This document shows, piece by piece, positions 1 to 7,620 of a stretch of 64,000 bases of DNA. The position numbers and the translations under genes are program-made. Below the pieces are notes generated by a model. That model saw nothing but the letters and a program-made list of their open reading frames with translations, searched no databases and was not told where the DNA came from. The number at the start of each line of letters is the position of its first letter. Position 1 is the stretch's first letter. The stretch comes from Roseococcus sp. SDR. Lineage in GTDB: Bacteria; Pseudomonadota; Alphaproteobacteria; Acetobacterales; Acetobacteraceae. The stretch spans positions 1-64,000 of the forward strand of contig NZ_JAHRCU010000015.1 of NCBI RefSeq assembly GCF_019083995.1. The letters run 5' to 3'.

Positions 1-49
1 GCGCAATCGCCGCCCATTGCCGGTCCGAAAGCCAGAACTCACCCGCCAT
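1..49 (-). CDS. IS5-family transposase, N-terminal fragment cut by window edge
   Basis: Reading leftward from an ATG at 49, the first 16 codons give M-A-G-E-F-W-L-S-D-R-Q-W-A-A-I-A. This resembles the start of IS5-type (IS427/IS1031-like) transposases, which begin with a short FWLSDxQWxxI segment. The rest lies beyond the left edge, so the DDE catalytic core cannot be checked. The call rests on 16 residues only, but the Trp/Asp pattern is characteristic and the gene sits a plausible distance from a possible IS end near 125. Confidence 0.6.
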   Translation of the reverse strand, partial: MAGEFWLSDRQWAAIA

Positions 50-125
50 GACCCAAGCTCCGCTACCCAGCAGCTTGAATCACACCCCGCCGCGTCGCGC
101 CTAGAACTGATTGGGTTTGGAGCCT
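1..125 (-). mobile_element. Probable end of an IS5-type insertion sequence
   Basis: The transposase start at 49 is followed outward by about 75 bp of non-coding DNA. It ends near the segment at 108-125, read on the minus strand as GGCTCCAAACCCAATCAG, just before a CTAG tetranucleotide at 125-128. IS5-group elements often insert at YTAR sites such as CTAG, so the outer end probably lies here. The exact terminal repeat cannot be confirmed because the other end is outside the window. Confidence 0.35.
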
Positions 126-184
126 AGGACATGATGCGGTGGGGCGGAAACGCCGAATCAACCCCTCCACGCGGGCAGGCCCCC

Positions 185-214
185 ACGAAGCGGGCGCAAC
201 ACGCCCGGCTTCGT
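185..214 (-). terminator. Hairpin terminator after the M35 peptidase gene
   Basis: ACGAAGC...GCTTCGT arms continue into GGGCG/CGCCC with one bulged base and a five-base loop. The stem lies about 20 bp beyond the stop codon of the minus-strand peptidase gene. There is no clear T-run, so it may act as a high-GC intrinsic terminator or a 3' mRNA-stabilising hairpin. Confidence 0.45.
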
Positions 215-233
215 CGCGCGTGTGCGGGTGAGC

Positions 234-860
234 CTATCGCGGGGAGGGCCTTGCGGCTGCGCGGTCAGGCAGGAACTCGACGAAGTATTCGTAGTTGTCC
301 GCGTTCAGCGCCGCCCGGTCCGGCTCCTTGCGGGCGAGGGCCAGGGCCGCGCTGCGGCCATAGGCCATGTCGCCGGTTCCGGCCGCGAGGTGGGTCATCT
401 CATGCACGATGATGCCGGGGCGGGAATCCGCCCCCTCGTTCCGGGCCTGGAAGAACATCGGGCAGAGCGTCACCACGCGCCGCGTCAGGTTGGCGATGGC
501 GAAGACCGGACGGTTGCCGCAGGATTCGGCCGTGCCGCAGATCAGCGGCGGCCGGCGCTCCGGCCGCAGCAGATCCAGCGTGCGGGCCAGGCGGACGCGG
601 ATCTTGGGCGCGGGCGTGGTGCCGAACCACTCGCGCACATGCGCATGATAGGGATCGGCATCGATGAAGGCGACGGCCGCCGCGGTGCGGCGCTCAGCCA
701 CGGAGACCGCGTGCTGGATGAGAATCATCTGCTTGGCGTCGCAGCCGGCGGGCGCCGTGGCGGCGCCCTTGGGTCCAGCCTGGGCCACCGCCTCGCAGGC
801 GCCCAGCAGCAGCGGCAGCAGCGTGAGGCCGAGCAGGCGGAAGGGCGTCTTCGCGGTCAT
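234..860 (-). CDS. M35-type (aspzincin) metallopeptidase lipoprotein
   Basis: A predicted exported zinc endopeptidase of 208 residues. The start at 860 was chosen because it opens directly on a signal peptide (MTAKTPFRLLGL... then LLGAC), so Cys may be lipidated. The longer upstream start would overlap trmB. The second half carries HEMTH (two zinc-binding His and the catalytic Glu) followed by GTGDMAYG, the GTxD signature with a third Asp ligand typical of deuterolysin/lysine-specific M35 enzymes. Several Cys residues (in CGTAESCG and TLCP) suggest disulfides. It probably acts in the periplasm or at the envelope; the substrate is unknown. It follows trmB by 65 bp on the same strand and could be cotranscribed. 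Confidence 0.75.
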   Translation of the reverse strand: MTAKTPFRLLGLTLLPLLLGACEAVAQAGPKGAATAPAGCDAKQMILIQHAVSVAERRTAAAVAFIDADPYHAHVREWFGTTPAPKIRVRLARTLDLLRPERRPPLICGTAESCGNRPVFAIANLTRRVVTLCPMFFQARNEGADSRPGIIVHEMTHLAAGTGDMAYGRSAALALARKEPDRAALNADNYEYFVEFLPDRAAARPSPR

Positions 861-925
861 GCGCGATGCTACGCCCAAGCTCCGCCGCACTGGAAGGGCC
901 CTGCCGCGATCCGGCAGGGCTCGCT

Positions 926-1630
926 TCAGCCGGCGCGGCTCCATTCCCAGTAGAGCGGCTGCCGCCCCGCGGCGAGGGCCTTGGCCTCATAGCGGGTGGG
1001 CGGCCAGCCCTCAGGGCGCGTGGTGGCGGGCGCCGCACCGGTGAAGACGGATTGCGCCGCGAAGACCTCGGTCACCCAGCCCTGATAGGTCGGGTCGTCG
1101 CTCGCCACGCGCCAGATCCCGCCAGGCTTCAGCGCCCGCGCTACGATGGGCAGCATCTCCGGATGCACGAAGCGGCGCTTGGCGTGGCGCGCCTTGGGCC
1201 AGGGGTCGGGGAACATGAGGAAGAGGCGGTCGAGGCTCGCCTCCGGCAATGCCATCAGCAATTCGCGCGCATCCTCGGGCCAGAGGCGCAGGTGCCGCGG
1301 CGGGGGCGCCGTCGCTTCCGCGCCCTCGGGAATGAGTTCGCTGAGGATGGAGCAGAGGCCATGCTCATAGACCTCGCTCGCGATGATGGCGGTGTCGGGG
1401 TTGGCCTGCATCTGCGCCAGCGTGTGCTCACCGCCGCCGAAGCCCACCTCGAACCACAGCGCATCCGCGCCCGCCGCGAAATCCAGATCGGTGAAGCGCA
1501 GCCGCGGCAGCGCCTCGGCCAGCAGCTTCTCCTGCCGCGTGCGCAGCTTCTTGCCACGCCGCCGCCCATAGAGCCGATGCGGAATTCCCTCGGGCCAATC
1601 GCCCGTCGCGCCAGGATCGTCAGATGTCAT
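926..1630 (-). CDS. trmB: tRNA (guanine-N7-)-methyltransferase TrmB
   Basis: TrmB uses SAM to methylate N7 of G46 in the variable loop of tRNAs. The 234-residue length is normal for the bacterial family. Residues 61-69 read EVGFGGGEH, the SAM-binding motif I of TrmB. A later FPDPWPKARHAKRRFV segment is the family signature for catalysis and tRNA binding. The gene follows metK on the same strand, a biochemically sensible pairing because MetK makes the methyl donor. About 180 bp of palindromic DNA separates the two, so they may not form one simple transcript. Confidence 0.95.
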   Translation of the reverse strand: MTSDDPGATGDWPEGIPHRLYGRRRGKKLRTRQEKLLAEALPRLRFTDLDFAAGADALWFEVGFGGGEHTLAQMQANPDTAIIASEVYEHGLCSILSELIPEGAEATAPPPRHLRLWPEDARELLMALPEASLDRLFLMFPDPWPKARHAKRRFVHPEMLPIVARALKPGGIWRVASDDPTYQGWVTEVFAAQSVFTGAAPATTRPEGWPPTRYEAKALAAGRQPLYWEWSRAG

Positions 1631-1667
1631 GCGGCCGTGCCTGCGGGGCCATTCCGCCCCCTGGAGC

Positions 1668-1805
1668 CCTCGCGTGGCTTCGCCACGCGAGGATGAGCCA
1701 TCCCACCAGGATGGAAACCAATCCGGGGCCCCCGAGAGAGCGCGAAGCGATCTCTCGGGGAAATCAGATGGGGCCCCCAGGAGAGCGCGAAGCGATCTCC
1801 TGGGG
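1668..1805. repeat. Cluster of three REP-like palindromes between metK and trmB
   Basis: Three perfect hairpins lie in the metK-trmB gap. One is at 1668-1692 (11-bp arms CCTCGCGTGGC, loop TTC). One is at 1730-1760 (10-bp arms CCCCGAGAGA). One is at 1775-1805 (10-bp arms CCCCAGGAGA). The last two share the core GAGCGCGAAGCGATCTC, but their outer arms differ in a way that preserves pairing. They could act as terminators, mRNA-processing signals or REP-type mobile palindromes. A related palindromic block lies at 61855-62004. Confidence 0.6.
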
Positions 1806-1811
1806 AAAGCC

Positions 1812-2999
1812 TCAGCGCCCGAAGGCCGCCTTCAGCGCGGGGACCAGGTCGGTCTTTTCCCAGGTGAAGGTGCCCTTCTCCTCATCCGGCGTGCGGCCGA
1901 AATGGCCGTAGCTGGAGGTCGGCACGTAGATCGCGCGGTTCAGGTGCAGATGCTCGCGGATGCCGCGCGGCGAGAGGTTCACCAGATCCTGGACGACCTT
2001 GGCGAGCTTCACCTCGTCCACATCCTTGCCCGTGCCGTGCAGGTCGAAATAGACCGAGAGCGGCTTGGCCACGCCAATCGCGTAGCTGACCTGGATGGTG
2101 CACTTGTCCGCCAGCCCGGCGGCGACGACGTTCTTCGCGACATAGCGCGCGGCATAGGCGGCCGAGCGGTCCACCTTCGTGGGGTCCTTGCCGGAGAAGG
2201 CGCCGCCGCCATGCGGGGCCGCGCCGCCATAGGTGTCCACGATGATCTTGCGCCCCGTCAGGCCGCAATCGCCGTCCGGGCCGCCGATCACGAAGGTGCC
2301 GGTCGGGTTGATGTAGAGCTCGTTGTCCGGGCACATCCAGCCGGCGGGCAGGCTGCTGGCGATCAGCGGCTTCAGCATCGCCTTGATCTGCGCCTGCTCC
2401 AGGCCTTCCTCATGCTGCGTGGACACGACGACGGAGGTCGCACCCACCGGCTTGCCGTCCACATAGCGCAGCGTGACCTGGCTCTTCGCGTCGGGCAGCA
2501 GGCCCTTCACGGCCACGTCGCCATTGCGGCGCATCTCGCTGATGCGGCGCAGGATCAGGTGCGCGTAGTAGAGCGGCGCGGGCATGAGGTCGGGCGTCTC
2601 GGTGCAGGCGTAACCGAACATGATGCCCTGGTCGCCGGCGCCCTCATCCTTGTTGCCGGCCGCGTCCACGCCCTGCGCGATATGCGCGGACTGGGCGTGC
2701 AGGTGGCACTCCACATGCGCGTTCTTCCAGTGGAAGCCGTCCTGCTCGTAGCCGATATCCTGGATCGCGAGCCGCGCCTTGTGCATCAGCAGCTCAGGCG
2801 TGATCGAGGCCGGGCCGCGCACCTCGCCCGCGATGACGACGCGGTTGGTGGTGACCAGGGTTTCGCACGCCACGCGGGCATACGGGTCCTGTTCGAGGAA
2901 GGTGTCGAGCACGGTATCGCTGATGCGATCCGCGACCTTGTCGGGGTGGCCTTCGGAGACGCTCTCCGAAGTGAACAGGTATTCGCCCTTGTCGCGCAT
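1812..2999 (-). CDS. metK: S-adenosylmethionine synthetase MetK
   Basis: Makes SAM from methionine and ATP in the cytoplasm. The start at 2999 ([20 protein letters not shown]) gives 395 residues, the normal MetK length; the upstream ATG at 3062 would add 21 atypical residues. GHPDK near the N-terminus, GAGDQG around the middle and [19 protein letters not shown] in the C-terminal half are the substrate, metal and phosphate loops. The 143-bp leader before the start is highly structured and may carry a regulatory RNA. The gene is flanked by dadA upstream and trmB downstream, all on the minus strand. Confidence 0.97.
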   Translation of the reverse strand: MRDKGEYLFTSESVSEGHPDKVADRISDTVLDTFLEQDPYARVACETLVTTNRVVIAGEVRGPASITPELLMHKARLAIQDIGYEQDGFHWKNAHVECHLHAQSAHIAQGVDAAGNKDEGAGDQGIMFGYACTETPDLMPAPLYYAHLILRRISEMRRNGDVAVKGLLPDAKSQVTLRYVDGKPVGATSVVVSTQHEEGLEQAQIKAMLKPLIASSLPAGWMCPDNELYINPTGTFVIGGPDGDCGLTGRKIIVDTYGGAAPHGGGAFSGKDPTKVDRSAAYAARYVAKNVVAAGLADKCTIQVSYAIGVAKPLSVYFDLHGTGKDVDEVKLAKVVQDLVNLSPRGIREHLHLNRAIYVPTSSYGHFGRTPDEEKGTFTWEKTDLVPALKAAFGR

Positions 3000-3031
3000 G
3001 GCTTGGTTCGGCCTCTTGTCGCTGGTGAATG

Positions 3032-3122
3032 TTCCGGAACGGAATTCAGCCCGTGGAAACACCCAGTGGGCGACCGGACACCCCGGTCAGGCTGGCCCAC
3101 CTCACGCGGGCGCGGGGTGTTT
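3032..3122 (-). promoter_or_regulatory. Structured 5' leader of metK, candidate riboswitch
   Basis: On the metK mRNA strand, AAACACCC (3122-3115) pairs with GGGUGUUU (3064-3057). Inside it GUGGGC (3100-3095) pairs with GCCCAC (3071-3066), and innermost GACCGG (3088-3083) pairs with CCGGUC (3077-3072) around a GGUGU loop. The bulge CAGCC (3094-3090) between the two inner helices can pair with GGCUG (3051-3047) just past the outer helix, forming a pseudoknot. A further UUCCG-UUC-CGGAA hairpin (3044-3032) follows. I could not match it to a SAM or SAH riboswitch consensus from memory, so ligand and class are unassigned. Confidence 0.45.
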
Positions 3123-3142
3123 GGCAGCGCCTGCCCAATGGG

Positions 3143-4405
3143 TCAAGGGACCGGACCCATTCGGAATCCATCCATCGGGATGGGTGATGCACGGCCGCCG
3201 ATCTCGGCCGCCAGCACGGCCGCGCTGCCCATGGCGAGCGTGAAGCCGAGCGAACCCTGGCCGAGGTTGAGGTAGAGCCCCTGCGTCCCGGGCGCCCGGC
3301 CCAGGATGGGCAGTCCGGTCGGCGTCGCCGGGCGCAGCCCGGCCCAGGGGTTCAGCTCCCGCCAGTCGCTCGCCCCGGGGAAGGCGGCGCGGGCCTGGCG
3401 CACCAGGCTGGTCAGGCGCTTCTCCTCGAAGGCAGTGGAATAGCCCACCACATCGGCCATGCCGGCCACCCGCAGCCGCGGGCCCAGCCGCGCGTAGACC
3501 AGCTTGGCCGCACTGTCGGTCACGCTGATGCGCGGCGCCGCGTCGTCCCGCAGGATCGGCAGGGTCAGGGAATAGCCCTTGAGCGGGTAGATCGGCAGGT
3601 CGAGCCCGAGCGGGCGCGCCAGCGCGCGGGCGCCGACGCCGAGTGCCAGCACCACCGCATCCGCCTCGATCACGCCCTGGCTGGTGGCAACCCCGCGCAC
3701 GCGGCCCTCGGCGCGGATGATCTGCGTGGCGCGCAGACCCAGCCGGAAGCTCACGCCCGCGTTGGACCGCTGCAGGCTCGCGGCCAGCCCCTCGCAGAAC
3801 AGGCGGCAATCGCCCGCATCCTCGCTCACCGTGTGGATGCCGCCCGCGATGCGATGCGCGATGCCGGCCAAGGCGGGCTCCAGCGCCAGGCATTCATCCC
3901 GCGTCAGGGCCCGCTGCTCGGTGCCCCATTTCGCCTGCAATTCCATCTGGCGGCGGGCGCCGGCCATGGCGGCCTCGTCCGGCTGCAGCACCAGCTTGCC
4001 GGCGGGTGCGAAGGCGAAGTCGAAGCCCTCCCGTGCCGCCAGATCCCGCATCAGGTCGCGCGAGAGGTAGCTCAGCAGCAGCAGACGGCGGGTGGTGAGC
4101 TCGGCCGTCGCGGGATTGCAGGCGCGCAGAAAGGCGATGAGCCATTTCCACTGGCCAGGGTCCATTCGCGGCCGGAAGCGCAGCGGGCCGTCGGCGTCCA
4201 GCATCCAGTGCGGCACCTTGCCGATCACGCCCGGGCCGGCGAAGGGCGCCACATAGCTGTAGGAGAGCTGCCCGCCATTGGCGAAGCTGGCCCCCTGCCC
4301 CACCCGGGGCTCGGCGTCCAGCACCGTCACCGCGTGGCCCTCCTCGGCCAAGGCGCGCGCGGTGGCGAGGCCGGTCACGCCGGCACCGAGGATCAGGACA
4401 TGCAT
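3143..4405 (-). CDS. dadA: D-amino acid dehydrogenase (DadA-like FAD enzyme)
   Basis: A 420-residue flavoprotein of the DAO/DadA family that oxidises D-amino acids to 2-oxo acids, passing electrons to the quinone pool at the inner membrane. The start at 4405 begins directly with MHVLILGAGVTG, a Rossmann GxGxxG FAD motif at residues 7-12. Longer starts would add about 80 residues that look non-coding. The family-typical N-terminal SFANGGQLSYSYVAPFA segment and the C-terminal GLRPATPTGLPILG and GQGSLGFTLAMGSA blocks are present. No alanine racemase gene (dadX) is adjacent. The 70-bp gap to the divergent methyltransferase array must hold promoters for both. Confidence 0.88.
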   Translation of the reverse strand: MHVLILGAGVTGLATARALAEEGHAVTVLDAEPRVGQGASFANGGQLSYSYVAPFAGPGVIGKVPHWMLDADGPLRFRPRMDPGQWKWLIAFLRACNPATAELTTRRLLLLSYLSRDLMRDLAAREGFDFAFAPAGKLVLQPDEAAMAGARRQMELQAKWGTEQRALTRDECLALEPALAGIAHRIAGGIHTVSEDAGDCRLFCEGLAASLQRSNAGVSFRLGLRATQIIRAEGRVRGVATSQGVIEADAVVLALGVGARALARPLGLDLPIYPLKGYSLTLPILRDDAAPRISVTDSAAKLVYARLGPRLRVAGMADVVGYSTAFEEKRLTSLVRQARAAFPGASDWRELNPWAGLRPATPTGLPILGRAPGTQGLYLNLGQGSLGFTLAMGSAAVLAAEIGGRASPIPMDGFRMGPVP

Positions 4406-4475
4406 GGCCCATTGGTGCGGCGCAGCGCGCCACGGGTCAATGGCGAAACCCGCGGCGCTCTGGTATCTGCGCGCG

Positions 4476-5258
4476 ATGACCCTGCCCGATGCCCGCATCT
4501 CGGATGCCGAGCTCCTCACCCGCATGCAGTCCTTCCACTGGTGGCATTCCATCGCGCTGCGCCCCGGGCTGACGACCTTGGGCGGCAAGAGCATGGAAAT
4601 CCTCGCGCAGGAGGAGGACGCCTTTCTCGCCCCCTTCGACCTCACCGGCCGCAGCGTGGTGGATGTCGGCGCCTGGAACGGCGCCTTCAGCTTCGCGGCG
4701 AAGCGCCGCGGCGCGGCCCGCGTGCTGGCGACCGACAGCTACACCTGGAACCATCCGGTCTGGCGCGGGCGGGAGGCCTTCGAGCTGGCCCGCGCCGAAC
4801 TCGGCCTCGACATCGAAGCCAAGATGATCGACCCGCCCGATATCACCGAGAAGCTTGGCCTGTTCGACGTCGTGCTGTTCCTGGGCGTCTTCTACCACCT
4901 CTACGATCCGCTCGACGTGCTGGCGCGCATGCGCCGGATCACCCGCCAGCTGCTGCTGGTCGAGACGCACCAGGACCTGACCAATGACGCACGGCCCGGC
5001 ATGGTCTTCTACCCGAGCGACATCCTGAACCAGGATGCGACCAACTGGTGGGGCCCCAACCCCGCCCTGATGCTCAGCCTGCTGCTGCAGCTGGGCTTCA
5101 CCCGCGTCTTCTACCGGGATCACCCGACGCTCGGCCGGGCGCGGGGCGTCTACGCGGCCTTCACCCCCGAAGTGGAGGACAGCCTGGTGCGCGGTTTCGA
5201 CTCCAACTGGCTGGACCTGGACGTGCCCGGCGCCATCGAAGGATTGCTGACCCCGTGA
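4476..5258 (+). CDS. Class I SAM methyltransferase, type A, copy 1
   Basis: A 260-residue class I methyltransferase related to the DUF1698/CmoB-like group. Motif I is VVDVGAWNG at residues 61-69, followed by the acidic ATD at 85-87. FLGVFYHL (135-142) and ETHQD (163-167) are probable active-site segments, and WWGPNP (191-196) is a conserved substrate-pocket-like stretch. The start at 4476 was preferred because earlier frames overlap dadA. It is the first of four tandem paralogues joined by 4-base overlaps and is most like the third gene. The substrate is unknown; no sugar, lipid or antibiotic genes adjoin to suggest one. CmoB-type tRNA wobble modification is possible but unproven. Confidence 0.75.
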   Translation: MTLPDARISDAELLTRMQSFHWWHSIALRPGLTTLGGKSMEILAQEEDAFLAPFDLTGRSVVDVGAWNGAFSFAAKRRGAARVLATDSYTWNHPVWRGREAFELARAELGLDIEAKMIDPPDITEKLGLFDVVLFLGVFYHLYDPLDVLARMRRITRQLLLVETHQDLTNDARPGMVFYPSDILNQDATNWWGPNPALMLSLLLQLGFTRVFYRDHPTLGRARGVYAAFTPEVEDSLVRGFDSNWLDLDVPGAIEGLLTP

Positions 5259-6010
5259 GCGAGGCCGAACTCCGCACCGCCGTCGCCGGTCATCGCTGGC
5301 TGCAGAGCCTGCGCCTGCGCCCCGACCTCGTCACCCCCGGCCTGAAGCCCGAGGCACAGCTCAAGGCCGAGGAGGCCGCGCTGTTCGACACGCTGAATCT
5401 CAAGGGGGCGCATCTGCTTGAGATCGGTGCGGGCAACGGTGCCTTCAGCTTCGCGGCGCTCCGCCGCGGCGCGGCCCGTGTGCTGGCGACGGACCACCTC
5501 GCCTGGACCCTGCCGGGCAGCGACGCGCTCTCGGCCACGCAATGGGCGGCGCATGCGCTGGGTGCCGGGATCGAGATGTCGCCGCTCGACCCGCGCGAGC
5601 TGACGCCGCGCTTCGGCAGCTTCCATGTGGTCATGGCGACCGCCTGCTTCGACCAGCTCTTCAATCCGATCCAGGCGCTGCGCGGGATGCGCAGCGTGAC
5701 CGAGCGCGTCCTGCTGATCGAGACGCTGCAGGACGGCTTGGCTGATGCGCGGCCCCTGATGATGGGCCACGGACAGGTCTTGCCGATCGGCGGACCAGAG
5801 GGCAGCTGGGTCTTCGGCTGGGGCCCCAACCTGCCGCTCATGACGCAGCTGCTGACGGATCTGGGCTTCAGCCGCGTGCTTTACCGCCACCACCCGACGC
5901 TCGGCGCCGCGCGCGGCCTCTACGCCGCCTTTCTGCCCGAGGCGCCGGACGGGCTGCTCGAAGGCTTCCACACGCCCTGGATCAACGTGACATCGCCCCA
6001 GGCCGCATGA
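5255..6010 (+). CDS. Class I SAM methyltransferase, type B, copy 1
   Basis: A 251-residue paralogue starting at GTG 5255, whose start overlaps the previous stop as GTGA. Motif I is kept (LLEIGAGNG, residues 54-62, then ATD). The stretch matching FLGVFYHL of type A reads ATACFDQLF, so the Tyr-His pair has become Asp-Gln, and ETHQD has become ETLQD. It is more like the fourth gene than its neighbours. Retained cofactor motif with altered catalytic motif suggests either a different substrate or a non-catalytic partner of the type A enzyme. Both ideas are inference. Confidence 0.7.
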   Translation: MSEAELRTAVAGHRWLQSLRLRPDLVTPGLKPEAQLKAEEAALFDTLNLKGAHLLEIGAGNGAFSFAALRRGAARVLATDHLAWTLPGSDALSATQWAAHALGAGIEMSPLDPRELTPRFGSFHVVMATACFDQLFNPIQALRGMRSVTERVLLIETLQDGLADARPLMMGHGQVLPIGGPEGSWVFGWGPNLPLMTQLLTDLGFSRVLYRHHPTLGAARGLYAAFLPEAPDGLLEGFHTPWINVTSPQAA

Positions 6011-6798
6011 CGCCGCAATCCGAGCTTTCCGACCAGGAGCTGCTGGCGCGGATCGGCCGCATCACCTGGTTCCATTCGCTGGAGCTGCGGCCGGGCATCG
6101 TCACGCCCGGCGCCAAGAGCCTGGCGGTGTTGCGGCGCGAGGAGGAGGCGCTGCTCGGCCCCTTCGACCTCCGTGGCCGCTCCGTGCTGGACATCGGCGC
6201 CTGGAACGGCGCCTTCAGCTTCGCGTCCAAGCGGCGCGGCGCGGCACGCGTGCTCGCCACCGACGAATTCGCCTGGACGCACCCGACCTACAAGGGCCTG
6301 GAATCCTTCGAGCTGGCCCGCGCCGAGCTCGGCCTCGAGGTCGAGACGCTGCAACTCGATCCGACGCGGATGGACGCCTCGCTCGGCCAATTCGACCTCG
6401 TCCTCTTCCTGGGCGTCTTCTACCACCTCTTCGATCCGATCGACGTGCTGCAGCGCATGCGCGCGGTGACCGGCCAGGTCCTGCTGGTGGAGACGCATCA
6501 GGACGCACTGGAGCGCGAGGAGCCCGCGATGGTCTTCTATCCGGGCCGCACGCTCGCCAATGACGACACCAACTGGTGGGGCCCGAACCCGCCGCTGATG
6601 CTGCACCTGCTGCGCCAACTCGGCTTCGCGCGGATCTACTACCGCGACCACCCGCATTATCTGCCGGCCGAGGGCAGCCGCACGCGGGGCATCTTCGCCG
6701 CCATCCTGCCCGGCGCGGAGCCCGCCATGTCGGCCCATTTCGGGATCGAATGGCGCGATCTCGGGGCCGCGGGCGCGATGCGGGATTTCCGGCCATGA
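6007..6798 (+). CDS. Class I SAM methyltransferase, type A, copy 2
   Basis: A 263-residue paralogue of the first array gene, starting at an ATGA overlap. It keeps every type A motif: VLDIGAWNG, then ATD, FLGVFYHLFDP, VETHQD and WWGPNPPLML. Near the C-terminus it carries a short insertion (around YLPAEGSRTRG) where copy 1 has TLGRARG. Similarity to copy 1 is strong along the whole length by eye, so the array probably arose by duplication of an A-B gene pair rather than of single genes. Confidence 0.75.
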   Translation: MTPQSELSDQELLARIGRITWFHSLELRPGIVTPGAKSLAVLRREEEALLGPFDLRGRSVLDIGAWNGAFSFASKRRGAARVLATDEFAWTHPTYKGLESFELARAELGLEVETLQLDPTRMDASLGQFDLVLFLGVFYHLFDPIDVLQRMRAVTGQVLLVETHQDALEREEPAMVFYPGRTLANDDTNWWGPNPPLMLHLLRQLGFARIYYRDHPHYLPAEGSRTRGIFAAILPGAEPAMSAHFGIEWRDLGAAGAMRDFRP

Positions 6799-7535
6799 CG
6801 CTCGGCCCCCCCCTGCATGAGCAGGTCGCCGCACTCACCTGGCTGCAAAGCCTGCGCCTCGCGCCCGATCTGGTGACGCCGGGCGCCAAGCCCGAGGCGA
6901 CGCTGGAGGCGGAGGCCGAGGCGCTGTTCGGCCCGCTGCCGCTCATGGGCATGACGCTGCTCGAGATCGGCGCCGGCAATGGCGGCTTCAGCCTCGCGGC
7001 CCTGCGGCGCGGCGCGGTCAGCGCGGTGGTGACGGACCACCTGGCCTGGAGCCTGCCGGGCGCGGAGGCGGGCATGGCCACGATGCTGGCGCTGGAGGCG
7101 ACGGGCGCGCCGGCCCAGGCCATGGTGCTCGACCCGCGCGCGCTGACACCGGAATTCGGCCGCTTCGACCTCGTGCTCGGCACCGCCTTCTTCGAGCAGC
7201 TCTTCAATCCGATCCTCGCGCTGCGTGGCATGTCCTCGGTCACCGGCCAGGTGCTGCTGCTCGAGACGGCGCAGGCGGCGCTGGACGAGGCGCGCCCCAT
7301 GCTGACGGCGACCACGCGCCCCATGCCCTATGGCGCCCTGGTCTCGGGCTGGGCGCCGAACCCGGCGCTGATGGGCCCGCTGCTGCGCGACCTCGGCTTC
7401 GTGCGCGTGCTGCACCGCGCCCATCCCATCGAGGGCGCCGCGCGTGGTCTGTACGCCGCCTTCAAGCCTGACGCGGCAGCAGGGCTCGCGGCGGGCTTCG
7501 GCGCGCCCTGGCGCGAGCTGGCAATGCCCGCCTGA
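6795..7535 (+). CDS. Class I SAM methyltransferase, type B, copy 2
   Basis: A 246-residue paralogue of the second array gene, starting at an ATGA overlap. Cofactor motif LLEIGAGNGGFS is intact. The putative catalytic segment reads GTAFFEQLFNP, again lacking the Tyr-His of type A, and ETHQD has become ETAQA. It has drifted further than type B copy 1: the acidic motif is VVTD instead of LATD, and the WWGPNP block is GWAPNP. It ends the array; an 85-bp gap with a promoter follows. Confidence 0.7.
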   Translation: MTLGPPLHEQVAALTWLQSLRLAPDLVTPGAKPEATLEAEAEALFGPLPLMGMTLLEIGAGNGGFSLAALRRGAVSAVVTDHLAWSLPGAEAGMATMLALEATGAPAQAMVLDPRALTPEFGRFDLVLGTAFFEQLFNPILALRGMSSVTGQVLLLETAQAALDEARPMLTATTRPMPYGALVSGWAPNPALMGPLLRDLGFVRVLHRAHPIEGAARGLYAAFKPDAAAGLAAGFGAPWRELAMPA

Positions 7536-7577
7536 CCCTGGCTGGACGCTGACGCGGAGAGGGCCTCGAATTTCGGC

Positions 7578-7613
7578 TTGACATTATACATTTGATGAAA
7601 CTATCATTTGTAT
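7578..7613 (+). promoter_or_regulatory. Promoter with overlapping palindromic operator of the sulfur/redox operon
   Basis: TTGACA at 7578-7583 and TATCAT at 7602-7607 (18-bp spacer) form a good sigma-70 type promoter in an unusually AT-rich patch. An interrupted palindrome, ATACATTTGAT (7586-7596) and ATCATTTGTAT (7603-7613), covers the spacer and the -10. Nine of the eleven positions in each arm are complementary. The expected binder is the ArsR-type protein encoded second in the operon, which would block RNA polymerase when bound. Transcription would start only a few bases before the ATG at 7621, giving a nearly leaderless mRNA. Confidence 0.7.
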
Positions 7614-7620
7614 ATAGAAG

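Noticed and set aside
1668-1805. CRISPR array
   Set aside because: There are only two partial repeats without regular spacers or cas genes; the elements are self-complementary hairpins.
3000-3122. Known SAM-II, SAM/SAH or SAH riboswitch class for the metK leader
   Set aside because: The conserved unpaired bases I recall for these classes are not found, so I did not assign a known class, only a candidate.
1629-3275. A 548-codon open frame antisense to metK
   Set aside because: It is the complement of metK, trmB spacer and dadA. In such GC-rich DNA the antisense of a real gene often stays open. No domain is recognisable and metK is certain.
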